Shown: positions 10,314-22,700 of the stretch, piece by piece
How the letters are laid out: each line of letters begins with the position of its first letter
Position numbering within the stretch: the stretch's first letter is position 1
Origin: Diplodia intermedia
Lineage: Eukaryota > Ascomycota > Dothideomycetes > Botryosphaeriales > Botryosphaeriaceae
Length of the DNA stretch: 64,000 nucleotides
NCBI GenBank assembly: GCA_021495925.1
Contig: JAKEKT010000044.1
Coordinates: 62,001 to 126,000, forward strand
Reading direction: 5' to 3'
Position numbers and translations under genes: made by a program
The notes under the pieces: model-generated
Database searches by the model: none
Told to the model about the DNA's origin: nothing
The model's input: the letters and a program-made list of their open reading frames with translations, nothing else

Positions 10314-13300
10314 GACCTGTACTGTGGGAGGAACGACATGTAATGAGCGCACACGAGTTACGGCGACATGCGTCTGTGTTTTTTTGGACAGCAACGAACT
10401 GGACGGGAAAAGGGAACATCATGGGAGGGCTTTTCTCTCGCTTCATCAAAGAAAGGGTCGCGCCGGTGTTATTGCGTTTTGGTCTTTTTTCATCATTTTG
10501 GGACGGCATCGCATTGTTTTTCTTTCTCCTTGGTTCAGCATCTGCATCTGCTCAGCGTTCTCTGGGTTTTGTTCTTTTTTCTACTGTTTCCGTATTCCCA
10601 CCCCGCATAGCCTTGGTTTTTGTTTTCGTCGTTTTTTGCATCGAGCGTTCTGCATTTCCATTTTTCTTATCATCATCCGCATGCACGAGAAGGAGTCTAC
10701 CGGCGCAGATATGACAGCTTTGCTTAGTCTATCTCTCTCTCTCTCGCTCTCTGTCTGCTAGAGGAGAAAGGAGTTTTATTTACCAAACGGGGGTGCCTCC
10801 GACTTTCATCGTTCCAAGCGGAGGTGGAATTGATACCCAATAGCGCACGCAACAACATCATCAAATTTTCATCTTTTTCGCTCTACTACAAACGCCCAGT
10901 TTGCATCGCATCATGATCACGAGCTCTGTGTGTGTTGTGCAGACGATATAAACGAAGCTGCTGCATGTCCCCTCGGACCTTCCGCTTCCCCGCTACTTAC
11001 CCGACCACATCATCACACCACAGCCGTCCCACCCCATCGATGGGCGTTCGAAAAAGCCAGCAGCCCCCCAATTGACGGCCCCCGCTTCGTCTGCGGTGGC
11101 GTACAGCTTGTTACACAACAACAATACGTACAGCAGCTTCGCTTCGCTCGGGGTTGCGGCGCATGAGGCGCAGGCGCAGGCGGCAGGCGGCAGGCGGCAG
11201 GCGGCAGGCGCAGTATTTCGAACGTGCGACGACACGAACCGCCCAAAGCGGCCGTATATCCACTTCCAACTTTTTGTACGTATGCGTGTTTAGTTCTACC
11301 CACGACGCCGGGTGGTGGTGTGCCAGAGCCACCACAACCACCACCACCGGTCAAATCACGGCTACCGGAGCAACAAAAAGTAAGGCTGGCTGGTACGTCC
11401 CGTATCCGACGCTGCGGTTCCGCCTTGCGGCAGCGCGTGCGAGGGCAAGTGCACGCGTGTTTTTGCTGAAAACGCCGCAGCAGATCTCCCTCCCTCTCCA
11501 CCTCCCACCCGGTCCCTCTCTCCCTCTCTCCCTCTCTCTCTCTTTCGCGGATTTTCGCTTACTGCGGCACATGCACATGAAGAGGGTCCACCACGCACTT
11601 CTGGGGAGGGGGCCAAAATGTGTGTGTGTGTGTGTGTGTGTTGGTGGGGATAGGGTACACATCGGGGCGAAAAAGATACCCACACTGGACGATTATGACG
11701 ACACCGGAGGTATAGGGAGGGTCAGATATGGACACGTGCGGGGTGGAGGAAGGGAGAGACGATGGAGACGACGGACAGAAAGAGGAGAGAGAGAGACGGG
11801 TTCGAAGAGTGGAGGAGGGCGGCGCGGATGGGTGTCGCATGCGGTCTGTGCGAAAAGGTATTGTGTGCTGAAAAGCATTGGCCGCCGCCGCGCCTTGTTT
11901 TGGTTTCGTGCTCGCTGTACTGGACAACGCAGCACTGCGGCTGCGCCGGAGGGATGCGGTTGCTGCCCCTCCCCGGTGGCTGGCTGGCTGGCTGGGTAAG
12001 GGGAGTGAATGAGTGGGAAGGGGGAAGAAGATGAGGAAATGTGATAGCTGGTATGTTGGAAAAAATGCGATGCGATGCGATGCGGCGAAATCTCCCAATG
12101 CAGAGCGAGGCACATTAGGGAAGGCGACGGCGTGTGCTGCTTTGCTGCAGGCTTAGCGCCAGATGGCGTGCAGCAAGAAAGGAGGAGCAGGATCCGAGGC
12201 TTGTTGCTTGGGTGGGTGGTTGTGGGCACCCGGAAGTGGGCTGGGCTGATACGTACCAAGGCCATTGTTGTAACAGGACTCGGCGGCTCTCGTCAAATTG
12301 TAGTCATCATCATGCGTTATCTGATTGATGAATCGCAAGGAAAGCGGGACGGCATCGGCAAGTTCCCACCCAGCAACGCGGAGACAGCAACGGCAGATGA
12401 TCCTCCCTGCTCCTCTGCCTCGTTGCTTTTGCCGGCCGTCAGTCTTGGCTCTCTGCATGTGGCTTGCAACGAAAACGCCATCACCCGCACATCTCCCTTA
12501 TCGACCGTGTTATCTGCGTCTTTGGCATCCCTCGGACAGATTGCCTCCCCCCGCAATCAGGCCTCCCTTGGACCCCTTCGGCAGGGCGCAGCCGGAGCTA
12601 CCACCTGCTGCCCGTCCACCCGCCCGCCCGCCTTATCCTGCCCGCCGGCGCGCAGCCAACAACAGCGCACAGCCTTCCCTTCTCCCAACTCTCGCTCACT
12701 GCTCACTGCTCACACTGCTCACGAACGAAACCCCGCCCCTCCCCAATCGGCCCTTTTCAGCGCAGCTCGCATTGGCGATTCCCTCGAAACCGAAAGCGCA
12801 CCCCTGCCGCCGTTCTTCTTCAAGCACGGGGCCGCGTGCATGATGCTAGCCGGAGCGGGTAAGTTCGCGCGCCGGGGTCTTAGCGAATGACGACGGCGGG
12901 ACAAGGGTATGTTGCGCGGACGCCAGTGCGTTCGTGCATGGGGAGCAGGGTATGGCAGGGCAGGGCAAGGCGCACGTTGTTGTTGGCCAAGTCGTCGTCG
13001 TCGTCGCAATAGGGTCCCTGCGCAACGCCCGCAGCCAGCAGCAGTAGCTAGTAGCAGTTACGGACGGTCTTCCTTTCTTTTTTTGTCGAGGACGACTCCA
13101 CCGTGCCGGCGGAAGCAAACGGTACCCACTCGTGTCCGCTGCTCTCTTCTTTTCTCCGAGTAGTGTGCTGATGCGATGGGATGGTTACTGGCTGTTACCT
13201 GCTAGTAGCGATGGGGGCCCGTTTCGGTGGTGGAGAGCGTTTTAGACCCCACGCACGAACGAACGACACGCATTGGTGTCCCGGGCGGGCGCGCGCCCTT

Positions 13301-16300
13301 GTGCGAAAGGAGGTTTGGAGCGTGCTGTGTAGAGTAGGGTCCCCACGTGCGCCATGCCCGATGGGGGGAAAAGTGCTATTGGGCTACCCCATACCGTGTT
13401 TCCGATCCGATCGCTGGCGCATGCATCGGAAAAAGTCGTAGGTACATACGCACCACACGCCCGTTTCATTCGCGCGGCGGGAAACGCGGCGGCGGCGCGC
13501 ACCGGTTGGTTGGGTGGTGGGGGGTGGCATGTCAGGCATCGCAAGCGCCCGCGCCATCACGGTACTTCGAGCGAGCAACGAGGGCGAAGGATTGTTGGAA
13601 CAAAGCTCCGGTCCGCGGCCGGCGCTGCTTCGCGAGTCTTTCTAGAAAGCGAGCCTAACCACGTGTTCCCACCCAGAGCCGGGTTGAGCCGAGCCGGAGA
13701 CCCGTGCTTTGTTGCAAGAAGGAGGGGGATTACGTCGTGAGGGGCGGATGCGATGGAGTCGCTCGCGTGTGCGTTTGCATGAGCTGGATGATGGTGCATT
13801 AGCGCGGCTGGCTGACCGGTCAAGCTGCACGCAAAAGGCAGGGCCACGAGGCTGACTGCGCTGCGCTCTGCACTGCACACATGGCAGGCAGATCGCTGGA
13901 GCTGCTGGAGTCGCAGGATCTGTCTGGTGTTGCACGGCATGAAGAATCCTTTCGCCCCGGACTTTGCGGTGTGATGAATGCATGCAGCTGAGATCCAAGA
14001 CCCTTCATGCCGTGTAACATGACGTCGCTGTTTCTTGTGTTGCATTGCGCCGTGTGACTCACGATGATTTTCGCCGTGGAGTTGCTGGTGTTTCGGAAAA
14101 CGGAGCGTGTCGTCCACTGCTTGTTGCATGTTTCAGACCTCGAGTCACTGCGATCTGCTTGTTTCAGGATTGACGTGGCAGCGGACCCTCTCGGAAACAC
14201 CACTGTGATTGTCGCTTTGTGACCAATTTCTCGCAATGATGTCAGAGGCAAGGCGATGAAGAATTTTCAGAGCGATATCCGCTGTCTCTGCCGTCTCAAC
14301 ATCGCACAGCGCGGCTTCGTCGCATCTTCGTCCTCGCTGAAGCACCACGTCACTTGCTCTGCTGGTGCCAGTGCTTTCTCTCGTCGACCTCTCCCACCCC
14401 GCAACCACCAGAGTCCTGACCCATCATCCACTCACTGCTGCAATCCAAACCCTCAACGCCGCCAAGTCCCTCCAGAAACGACGTCAAAACAAACGTCCAT
14501 GGTCAAACAAGCATCTCCCTGCTCGGCATTCGCCATCACCCACCGCCTTCCCACTCCACATCGTCCCTCGAAACTGCCAACCCAACACTCAGGGTCCTTC
14601 CATTCCTCCCATCCCCCTTTCCAGAACACTGCCAGAACCCAACTCTCCCCGTGACCCTGGCCTGCTTCCCGCGTGGCCTCCTCCGTTCCTGCACCACAGA
14701 AGCCAGCGGGGCCACCACCATCCCGACCAACCACAACTCTCCCCAGCCAAAACCGACCCGACTGCAACACCAGAACGAAGCCAATTGCAAGAGCAGCGCA
14801 GCAAGCAGGCAGCACGCGCCCCACCCATCATTCGTCCGACGCACGCACGCACGCCTCCTGCACGCACGCACGCACGCGCGCCGGCGCCATGCATGCACGC
14901 ATTGCATGCACGCGTGGTTGGATGGGTTGTTCTCCGCCAATATGCACGTCTTCGCTCACCGCTCCCTCCCCTCCCCCCTCCAGCCACCACCCACCAACCC
15001 CAACAACCACTTCTCCTCCCAACAAAGGATTAGCCTCCGACCGCGGAACATTCGTCGAAGCATCTTCGCATCCATCCGTGCGCTGGATGGCGGGCTTCGA
15101 TGCTTCCACGCGTCTTCGACCGCCCACACTCACCTCTTCTAGCGCCTTTCGAGAAGGCCGGCCACGCACGAGCGCGCGGCTGATGAGAGTCAGAAACCGT
15201 GGGCCTACCTAGCGCCTTGCGGCTATCGCGGCCGTACGCAGGCATCCTTGCCCACGACATCCGCACGCACGCCCTGCACGCCCGCACTGACCGGTGGTGG
15301 AGGCGCCAGCCAGCCAGCTATGTATGTACTTAGCCCCCCCAGCTAGACAGCCCTGTCGTTTTGTCCCGTCCCGATTGAGCGAGCGAGAGAGGGTGCACGC
15401 ACGCACGACAGACCAGACCCGGACCGAACCCCAGGTTGCCGCGCGCCGCGCCGCGCCGCTGTTCGCACATCCGGCGGGCGCCAGGGCAGGCAGCCGGCCG
15501 GCCGGCGCGCTCGTGCGCGCGCGGCTAGCGCGGATATGATGTGTCGTGTGAGCGCTGCGGTGCGGTGCGGTGCGGTGCGGCGGCGTACAGCACAGCACAG
15601 CACAGGTAGGTAGGTAGGGACTGGACGTCGTGGCGTGGCGTGGTGGTGTCGGGCGATGGGGAGATACGGATCGTTCGATGCGGCGCCGGGGGATCGGTGT
15701 GGGGCGCGGCGCGGCGCGGCGCATGCATGGCTTAATGATCCGTGAGAGGGGATGGGATGGCAGGGAGGGAGGGAGGGGTCTATGTGCGTAGTGTTGAGGA
15801 GTAGGTATGTAGGTAGGCGGGCGGCCGTGTGGGTCGTGTCGACGGTGATGTGGCGCTCCTTTGACGGCGCCCCCCTCCCCCTTGATGGCCAGGATGCTGT
15901 GCGGCCGGCCGCGACGTAGACGGCCTTGATAGGGCCCGGGAGTACGGGGTGGGCATTGCCGACGAATTTGACTTTCGAGAGCAGCTCCGGGTTCTTGGTG
16001 AATCTTGAGGTCTGGGAGACGAGGTAGTTGAACATTCTCAGCGTGTCCTCGGGAACGGGTGTGGTGGTGTGGCTGTAGCTGCTGTGATTCGGGCTCCCCC
16101 CCTTTTGTGGGATGGAAGCTGCTAGTGTTGAAGGTGCTGAACGTCGGTTCTCCTTTCTCTGTTAGTGTTCGCTGGTATTTCTTGTGGTGTGCTGGGTGGA
16201 TCGTTGCTCCACTATGTTACTTTGAGTATGCCGTAGGACGCATTCGGAAAATACTGCCCCTTTTCTTGTCCATTGTCACAATATTTCCTTGTAGTCACTG

Positions 16301-16837
16301 CCAGACAAGATATGGCGAGAACCGAAACTCCGGCAACTGCGTATATTTTCCGCTGCGGTCCAAACTCTTAGGTCGTGTAAGACAAAAAGCGATGATCGAT
16401 TGCTCATGTTTATAAAACCATGGATGAAGTCGGACGCAAGAGCACCAAACAATACCTGACGCGCCGAATACTACTACATTGGCCTCCATTCTACGCCACG
16501 CAAACGGGAGTGTTCTCCACTCTATGTCAGTGCGCAGAGAGTGAGTTGTTTGAAAGGGATGATCTCTGAAATCAATCTCTCTACTGTTCTAGACTAAGCA
16601 AGAAAAAGAGCAACTCTAATATGCTCGGATGCAAGACCACATCATCTATCGGCAAGATAATTGAGCAGTATGAGCCCCCTCCATGCCTCCATTAGTTTTT
16701 GTCATCACCAGCCATTTTCTCCCAGAGTATTGTCCCCGTTGCTCAAGCCTGCAGCAATATCCCTCGCTTTTTCTCTCTCCATTTCCGCAGCAGGGCATGC
16801 CGACGAAGCCAACCCACCATCAGTGTACCACCTCTCA
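10314..16837. other. Long gene-poor, microsatellite-rich stretch
   Basis: T-rich DNA to about 10.7 kb looks like an untranslated region. Simple repeats: CT (10728-10755, 11517-11545), GGCAGGC (11178-11212), GT (11619-11642), GCGAT (12065-12083), CACG (14838-14880) and GTGCG (15558-15582). One minus-strand piece at 15960-16035 (MFNYLVSQTSRFTKNPELLS, then KVKFVGNAHPVLPGPIKAVY) looks like a real exon but leads into a frame break near 15900. From 16.0 to 16.8 kb I see nothing. Confidence 0.35.
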
Positions 16838-18560
16838 CTAAACCCCTCCCCACTCGCTCGAAGTGTCTTCCTCCGGCACCACCTCGACCTCATCCTCCAC
16901 AGGCTCTTCAGAATCCGTCTCAGCACCTGCATCCCCCATCACAACATCTTCGTCTCCAAACCCTTCCCATTCCTCGTCCTCGCCCTCGTCCTCGTCCTCT
17001 TCCTCACTATCGCCCTCATAATCATCCCCATCCTCCCCCCTCTCCTCAAAAAAGTCCACCCCAATCTCCCCCGGCTCCCCCTCCCTCGCCTTCCGCAAGA
17101 CGACCTCCTCCCCCACAACGCCCCCCATCCCCTTCTCAAACGCCTCGATCCTCTCCCTCCCCACCACCTCGATCCACCCGCCCGCAATCGCCTTCTTCAC
17201 GTACGCCTCGGCGTCCAACGCGCCATCGACGCCTCGGCGTTCCGCACACACGGCGCGGCGCTCCGCCTCCAACGCGACGACGTCGAGGAGGACGGGTTCG
17301 GCGGCGAGGCGGATGGCGAGGGAGTCGGAGTCGGCAGGGCCGGCGGTGCGCAAGATGGCTCGGTTGCGGTGGTGCGGGTTGCTGCTGGGGGGGAGGCGGA
17401 TGGTGAGGGAGGCGTAGCGCCGGAGGAGGGCGGTGAGGGGCGTTTTGTTGCAGCGGAGGGAGTTCATGGTGCTGGTGGTGAGGAGTGGTGGGTTAGTCGG
17501 TGGTTTCTTTCTCTGTCTCTCTCTGTCTCTCTCTGTCTCTCTCTCTCTCGCTCTCTTTGCGTCACGGTGTTGAGGGGCAGGTGGGGATTGTGCGGACGTA
17601 CCGTCTGTCTGCTTCTGTGGGCGGCCCGCCGCTGTAGCTCACGTCGGGGCGCCTCCGTCGCGGCTTGGGCGATGCCTTGGGTGAGGAGGGCGCGGGCGCC
17701 GCCGCGGGAGATTGAACGCTAGCCATGCTGACGGATGACCTTGTCCGGGGTTTCTTGGGCTGTTTCTTAGGCTGGTTCTTGGGCTGAGGCGGCGTCGGGT
17801 CGCGCTGTTCTTGCTGTGGAGAAGATGTGGTGGACTGGTCGGCGGCGCTGGAGTCGTCGTCGTCACCGGAGTCGTCACTCGAACCGCTTGAGATTGAGAC
17901 GGTTTCAATCGTCTTGAATGGGGCACTAGTTTCAGCAGCGGTCAGGTTCGTGAGGGAATGAGGGGAGTGCTCGGGCGTTGGCACGTCCGAAGGCAGAGAG
18001 AGCTGAGGTGACGAGCGTGGCGGAAGTTTGGTCGTTGACGCAGCGGCACCATCTGATGAAGACTTGCTAGAAGCGGAAAAGCGATGCAAGGACTGGTCAC
18101 GCAGCCATTGATTGTTCCGCTCTTGCTCCGCCGGGGTTTGCTGGGCTGCTGAGGTGTGGGATGCGGATGTGCTCCCGTTGAGCGCCAGCTTGGGTGTCGG
18201 CATTGCCACTACGATGTTAGACAGCTCACTGGATTTCCTGCGGCGGTAGACTTGCTGGGACGGAGATGGCGGGCTGGCATGGCGCGTCGCAGCAGTCTGG
18301 GCGAGAGGTGTCCGGGCAGGGCTGCGTCGGCGTCGGGCAGTGGCGGGCATCGGGGAAGGCGTGACGTCAGGCTCCTGCGCGGGGCTGCATCCCCAGATTG
18401 AGTCGTTCTCCAAGTCGTCGACCTCGGGCGTCGTCCTTGCGGCTTCCCGTTTGCGATAGTCGGCGATCTGCGGGGTCGTGGCCCAGTTGCTCCTTGCGGC
18501 TTCCCGTGTGGGAGCCGGCCCCCCATCCTCAACCACAACCGACGGCTTTCGGCGCACCAT
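16838..18560 (-). CDS. Hypothetical nuclear-type protein with acidic C-terminus, 2 exons
   Basis: Exons 18560-17602 and 17471-16838 join in phase (530 residues). The 130-nt intron has a GTACGT donor and, read on the minus strand, a GACTAACCC branch region before CACCAG; it contains a long CT microsatellite. Residues 1-300 are Ser/Thr/Pro-rich with basic clusters (TARRRRSPAR, YRRRKSSEL) and a Ser/Asp stretch (SISSGSSDDSGDDDDSSAAD). Near the splice site come KKQPKKPRTR and KPRRRRP, likely nuclear localisation signals. After the splice a compact segment (LTALLRRYASLTIRLPP) precedes a Glu/Asp-rich tail. The frame remains open upstream of 18560, with another ATG at 18638, so the start is uncertain. 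Composition suggests a chromatin or nuclear role, but no domain is recognised. Confidence 0.6.
17508..17560. repeat. CT-rich microsatellite inside an intron
   Basis: An interrupted (TCTCTG/TC)n tract occupies much of the 130-nt intron of the gene 16838-18560 (minus), where it reads as GA repeats between donor and branch site. Confidence 0.85.
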
Positions 18561-18947
18561 AACAATCGATGAGACTGAGAAAAGTTTAGGGTTGCTCGGA
18601 ATCTGGAATTGGGTTGGGTGTCGAAGTTTGCGTTCCATGCGACGGGTTTTGTGAGTCGGTCCATCGTGGCTGCCCTTCTGATTGCGCCACAGTCGCCAGC
18701 CACCCACCTCGCACCGTCACGCCGACATGTGCCCAGCTAACACCTCAGTCATGTTCTGTTCACCCGTCAAAGGTGGCGGTTTCTGGTGTGGGTGCACTGG
18801 CATGTATGCGACAACACTGTTGACCGACAATGCGATTCGATGCGAAAGAGGCGCTTTAAGAAGAGCCAACCACACCACATTGTAGCAGACTCTGATGGGA
18901 TGTTCTGAGGGCTGCGTTCCACTCGAAATTACGAGGCCAATTCGTGC

Positions 18948-19367
18948 TCACCCGGTGAAAGCGATACTCGATCCTAAGCTGTTGTTGAAATTGACTTGAT
19001 GTACACACTTTCGTTGGCTGTACACGCCGGGCGGCATATCGCACAATGTGACCTGCCAGCATCCATTCTCTGCAATTTGGAAGCGGAGCACGGGCATCCT
19101 CTCTGTTGAAGTTTCCCGTAACGCAATGAGATTCACCATGGCCATCCGTCTTTCAACCTTGTTGTCTTGGAATTCGGAGCCATCTTGGAGGAGGAGCACG
19201 TTCACTCTGCGGCTGTCTTCCTCAGTTTTTGTCGAGACGTGAAGGGCAAGAGACCCACACACAAGCAGAAGGCGTATGCATGCCGTTTGAGAATTGTCAC
19301 TCAGCTCACTCCGGAGTGAGCTGGAATCACCGGAAGCCTTCCACGCGTTTCCATACGTAGGCCACAT
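18948..19367 (-). CDS. Hypothetical protein, possibly first exon of a longer gene
   Basis: ATG at 19367 opens a 139-codon frame with ordinary mixed composition, unlike the low-complexity frames around it. It includes IRLLLVCGSLALHVSTKTEE, a hydrophobic then charged segment, and a later block with QIAENGCWQVTLCDMPPGVY. The last codons coincide with a good donor (G|GTGAGC, minus strand, about 18950), so the frame may continue in a second exon that I could not place with confidence. No signal peptide or known motif is visible. It lies just upstream of, and reads in the same direction as, the nuclear-type gene ending at 16838. Confidence 0.4.
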   Translation of the reverse strand: MWPTYGNAWKASGDSSSLRSELSDNSQTACIRLLLVCGSLALHVSTKTEEDSRRVNVLLLQDGSEFQDNKVERRMAMVNLIALRETSTERMPVLRFQIAENGCWQVTLCDMPPGVYSQRKCVHQVNFNNSLGSSIAFTG

Positions 19368-19429
19368 GCGCAGACCCCATCCGTATTGGGTTTAGCTGGA
19401 GCGGTTGCCCCGCCAGAGCTCCTCCAAAC

Positions 19430-19760
19430 GATCATCTGCCGCCGGAACAACCAAGGCCCGGTCTGCCGTATATAAGACCTCCTGCTCCTCGACCTCTCTT
19501 TCTTCTTCAGCTCTCTGTTGCCTTTTGGCTTTGATCAGATGCAGTAGCTGTTCTTTTTAGTTTAATCTCTAGAAGCTTCCCTACGGGGATTCTAAGATTA
19601 AACCAGTTTTTGGAACCCGCTCTGGGGGCTCTTGGGCTCCGCCCGTTCCTCCAGAGCACGGTGTCGCCTCTATTGCACTGCCTGAGGCTGACGCGAACCC
19701 TCACTTTTTTTTTCGTTGGTCGACTCGACATGCTCGGGTCGCTGAGGAAGAAAAATCTTC
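19430..19760 (+). repeat. Dispersed TATA / T-run repeat, copy 1
   Basis: A TATATAAG sequence (19469) precedes CT-rich DNA with TTCTTCAGCTCTCT, then GATTAAACCAGTTTTTGGAA (about 19597-19616), GTGTCGCC.TATTGCACT (19660s), GCTGACGCGAACC and a T9 run (19705-19713) followed by CGTTG. The same order is found in inverse orientation at 58.15-58.44 kb and, more diverged, at 41.45-41.7 kb. Confidence 0.55.
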
Positions 19761-22700
19761 TGTGAACTCTGCCTTGTGTGATGGTGACGTCCAGCCTGCG
19801 TGGTCCCCGGTGTTGAGCTCTGTTGTAGCCAGGCTGTCGCTATGCGTGGCGCTCGCGCTGTCTGTTGCCGCCCATGAGCCAGCGATTTTGGTGTTTTCTG
19901 CGTTCGCGATGCTCGGTCTGGGTGTTGGCGGCGTGCGGCGGCGCGCAGCGGCAATCTTCGACGGCGGATCAGCTTGCAGCAGCCTTGCCAACATAATATG
20001 ACTGGCGCGAAAGCATGGCCACGCTTGCATGGTGTCGCACTGGAGCTTTGTGCATGTGGCATTGCGTGTCTCTCGGTCTTTATCGTGAAGCGCCCGCCAT
20101 AGCGAACTGGCACTGGCGATTCATAATTCCTCACAACACTCAATGGCTCCGCATCCGCGCACAATCAGCTTACTGCGCTACTCAGTGTGGTGGACATGCT
20201 ATGGTTTTGGTGTTGGGTCGGGTGCGCTGCGAAGCTCATCAATGCCGCCCTCCACCGCTGGCTTCCGTTCGCGTCCGCGGGTTCGCCAGACTGGCATCTT
20301 TCCACGGCTTAAACATTGTGAGACCCGCTCCTACGCAGTGCCTATGGTCGCCGGCTCGAATAGAATCTGCTGAGCGACCAGCTATGCGGCTGCGAGGCGG
20401 GCGCGGCGCGGTCATCGCGACAGCGCGCCCATGGCTGTGCGCAGTCGCCTCCCCACCAGACGAAGCAGCGCCTCCACGTCTAGCGCCAGCGCGCCGCGAA
20501 GCACAAGCCCATCGCCCATCACAGGTCCCAACGTGTACTCGCCCATGAGCCATCTCTGCTTCGCCACCGCCGCTGCCGTCCCTGTGCGCCCCTCGGAAGC
20601 GGCCATCTCCCACGGCCTTGGCCCAGCCGCAAGACGCCTTCACCATCTCCTTCTTCACCGACGACTCGAAGGGCTCGGCACAGAAGTATAACGGCACAGC
20701 GTGCGCAGTCGCTGGTGTGACCCTCCCGCCGCCGCGGCCACCATCAGCTAATGCCGCGTGGAAGCCGAAGCCCTCCCTCACGACACCAACAACCACGACG
20801 CCGAAGCCCACGACCATGTCCGCTGAAAACCGCTCTGCCTCCTCCTTCGGCGAGATGGCCAGTATCTAGAGCGATATGTTCTTCCCCTTTCACCGCTCCA
20901 TCAACGGCCTTTGACCTCCAGAGCGCCCGCCCGAACAACGGATTATAGATGATGAGCGCTTCTGGTCCCCGATCACGCTCAACGATCGGCAGCAAATGCT
21001 CCTCGCAAGGTATGAGCAACCTCCAAATGCCACCGGCGCGAAAGTCCATGAGACATTGCCTGACGACAATGACATGCTGACACGATTCTCTGCACGAATC
21101 AGGCATGCCTTCTCACGCCAACTCTTCCTCAAAGCAAGTCCAGAAAATACAAGCAAAGACACCAACCATACCTACGACACGCGCAACATTCGTTTTTCGC
21201 TGTCAGATAACCGCATAATACCGAGCAAGGCTGAGATAACTCGAGGTGCAGGTAGCGCCTCATGATGGCCGAAGTGCTCACACTCCCTACGCCTCCCACT
21301 GTCCCCGCTCCGACCATCGCTTTCTCCGTCACGCATTGCTTCTGCCTCTACAGCGCCAAAAATGAAGACATGGTGAACGACTATCGCCTCTCGCAAATAC
21401 GCCGCGATATTCCTCTACAATTTGACCCAGATTCTCACCTTCTGAACTACGGACAGGACATACAATGGACGTGCTGGAGAGGACCTGGGGAGAGCTGATG
21501 ACGATGTACACGGTGGAGGGAGGTTTAAAGAGCCCGTGATCAGCGAGGATCCCCTCGCAAACGGTGTTGGCAAGTTTTGTCTGCGCCGAGCTGGCAAAGG
21601 CGACAGAAGGCTGACAATCCATTAGACTTGTTGGGGAGTACGTGAATTCGGGGAGGTAAGTTCTGGGGTCATCGAATTCCGACGCCGGTGCAGGCGTAGA
21701 AAGACTTCTCTTTGTCGTCTTCGAAGCTTGGGTTAGATCGTGCCGTTCGTGCAGGCATACCTTTTGCTGCTGCTGGCAATAACGTAGGCCATTTTGAGCT
21801 GCACGGACAATGCATTGTTGACTGCGAAACTGCGGACCCTATTAACAAAGCCATGATTCCCTACCTTCGCCAACGGCATGGCCTGCCTGCTCAGTGAGGA
21901 AGATAACACTGTCATCGATACGAGTGAAGGGGCAGTTGTTGTTACGCAGAGTAACTTTCCAAGCTTAACATGTTTTAGAAACATGATGACCTCCAAGATG
22001 GTAACTACGGTGCTCTATAGCATCCTGCCAAGAAGGTGTCAACAAAGGAGAAGAGGTTTCGCATGCCATACGCCTTTCTAGGATGCTTGATGCTCTTCCA
22101 ATCCGAGAGGACCAATGGGCTGCTCGAGAAGGCAAGTGGCTCTACTCTCTTTGCTCAGATACCCGCTTACTGCTAATCTAGGGCTATGAATTTGTCCCCT
22201 TTGTGACAGCGGGAATTGTTCTTACTTCCATCCCCAGCTTAGAGCCCTGTTTACAGCTCAATTCCACCAGAAGCCAATATGGGGACTCGGCACATGTGCA
22301 GATCACGCTTCAAACCTCCGCACTCTCCCAACTGCACCCCAATCTTGCACGACTGCCGTCGATCGGCCGAACATCCTGACAATATGGAATTTATCCACGT
22401 CTGGAGGCCCTTGACCTCCTTCGGCACACAAACTTCACAGTGTCCCAGGACACGGCTGATGATTCTCAATGCCACTCGTTCAGACACTGTCCCCGCCTCT
22501 CAATCGACCAGACCCGTTATGACCAGAAGCCATCGCATCGCGCGACCCAGCCCAGTGCCTACAATACGTTGTCCAGGTTACGAAGGCCACGTCCAAACAT
22601 CCTTGACTTAACAGTACAGATGCAGGGGATCGACTACAAGCTCCATGCTGACGGCCCAGGCTCTAAGATGGTTGCAGTTCTGTTGGAACTGTTTACGTTT

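Noticed and set aside
21712..21897. GIPFAAAGNN as a possible subtilisin-type segment
   Set aside because: Too short and isolated; no catalytic Asp, His or Ser motif around it.
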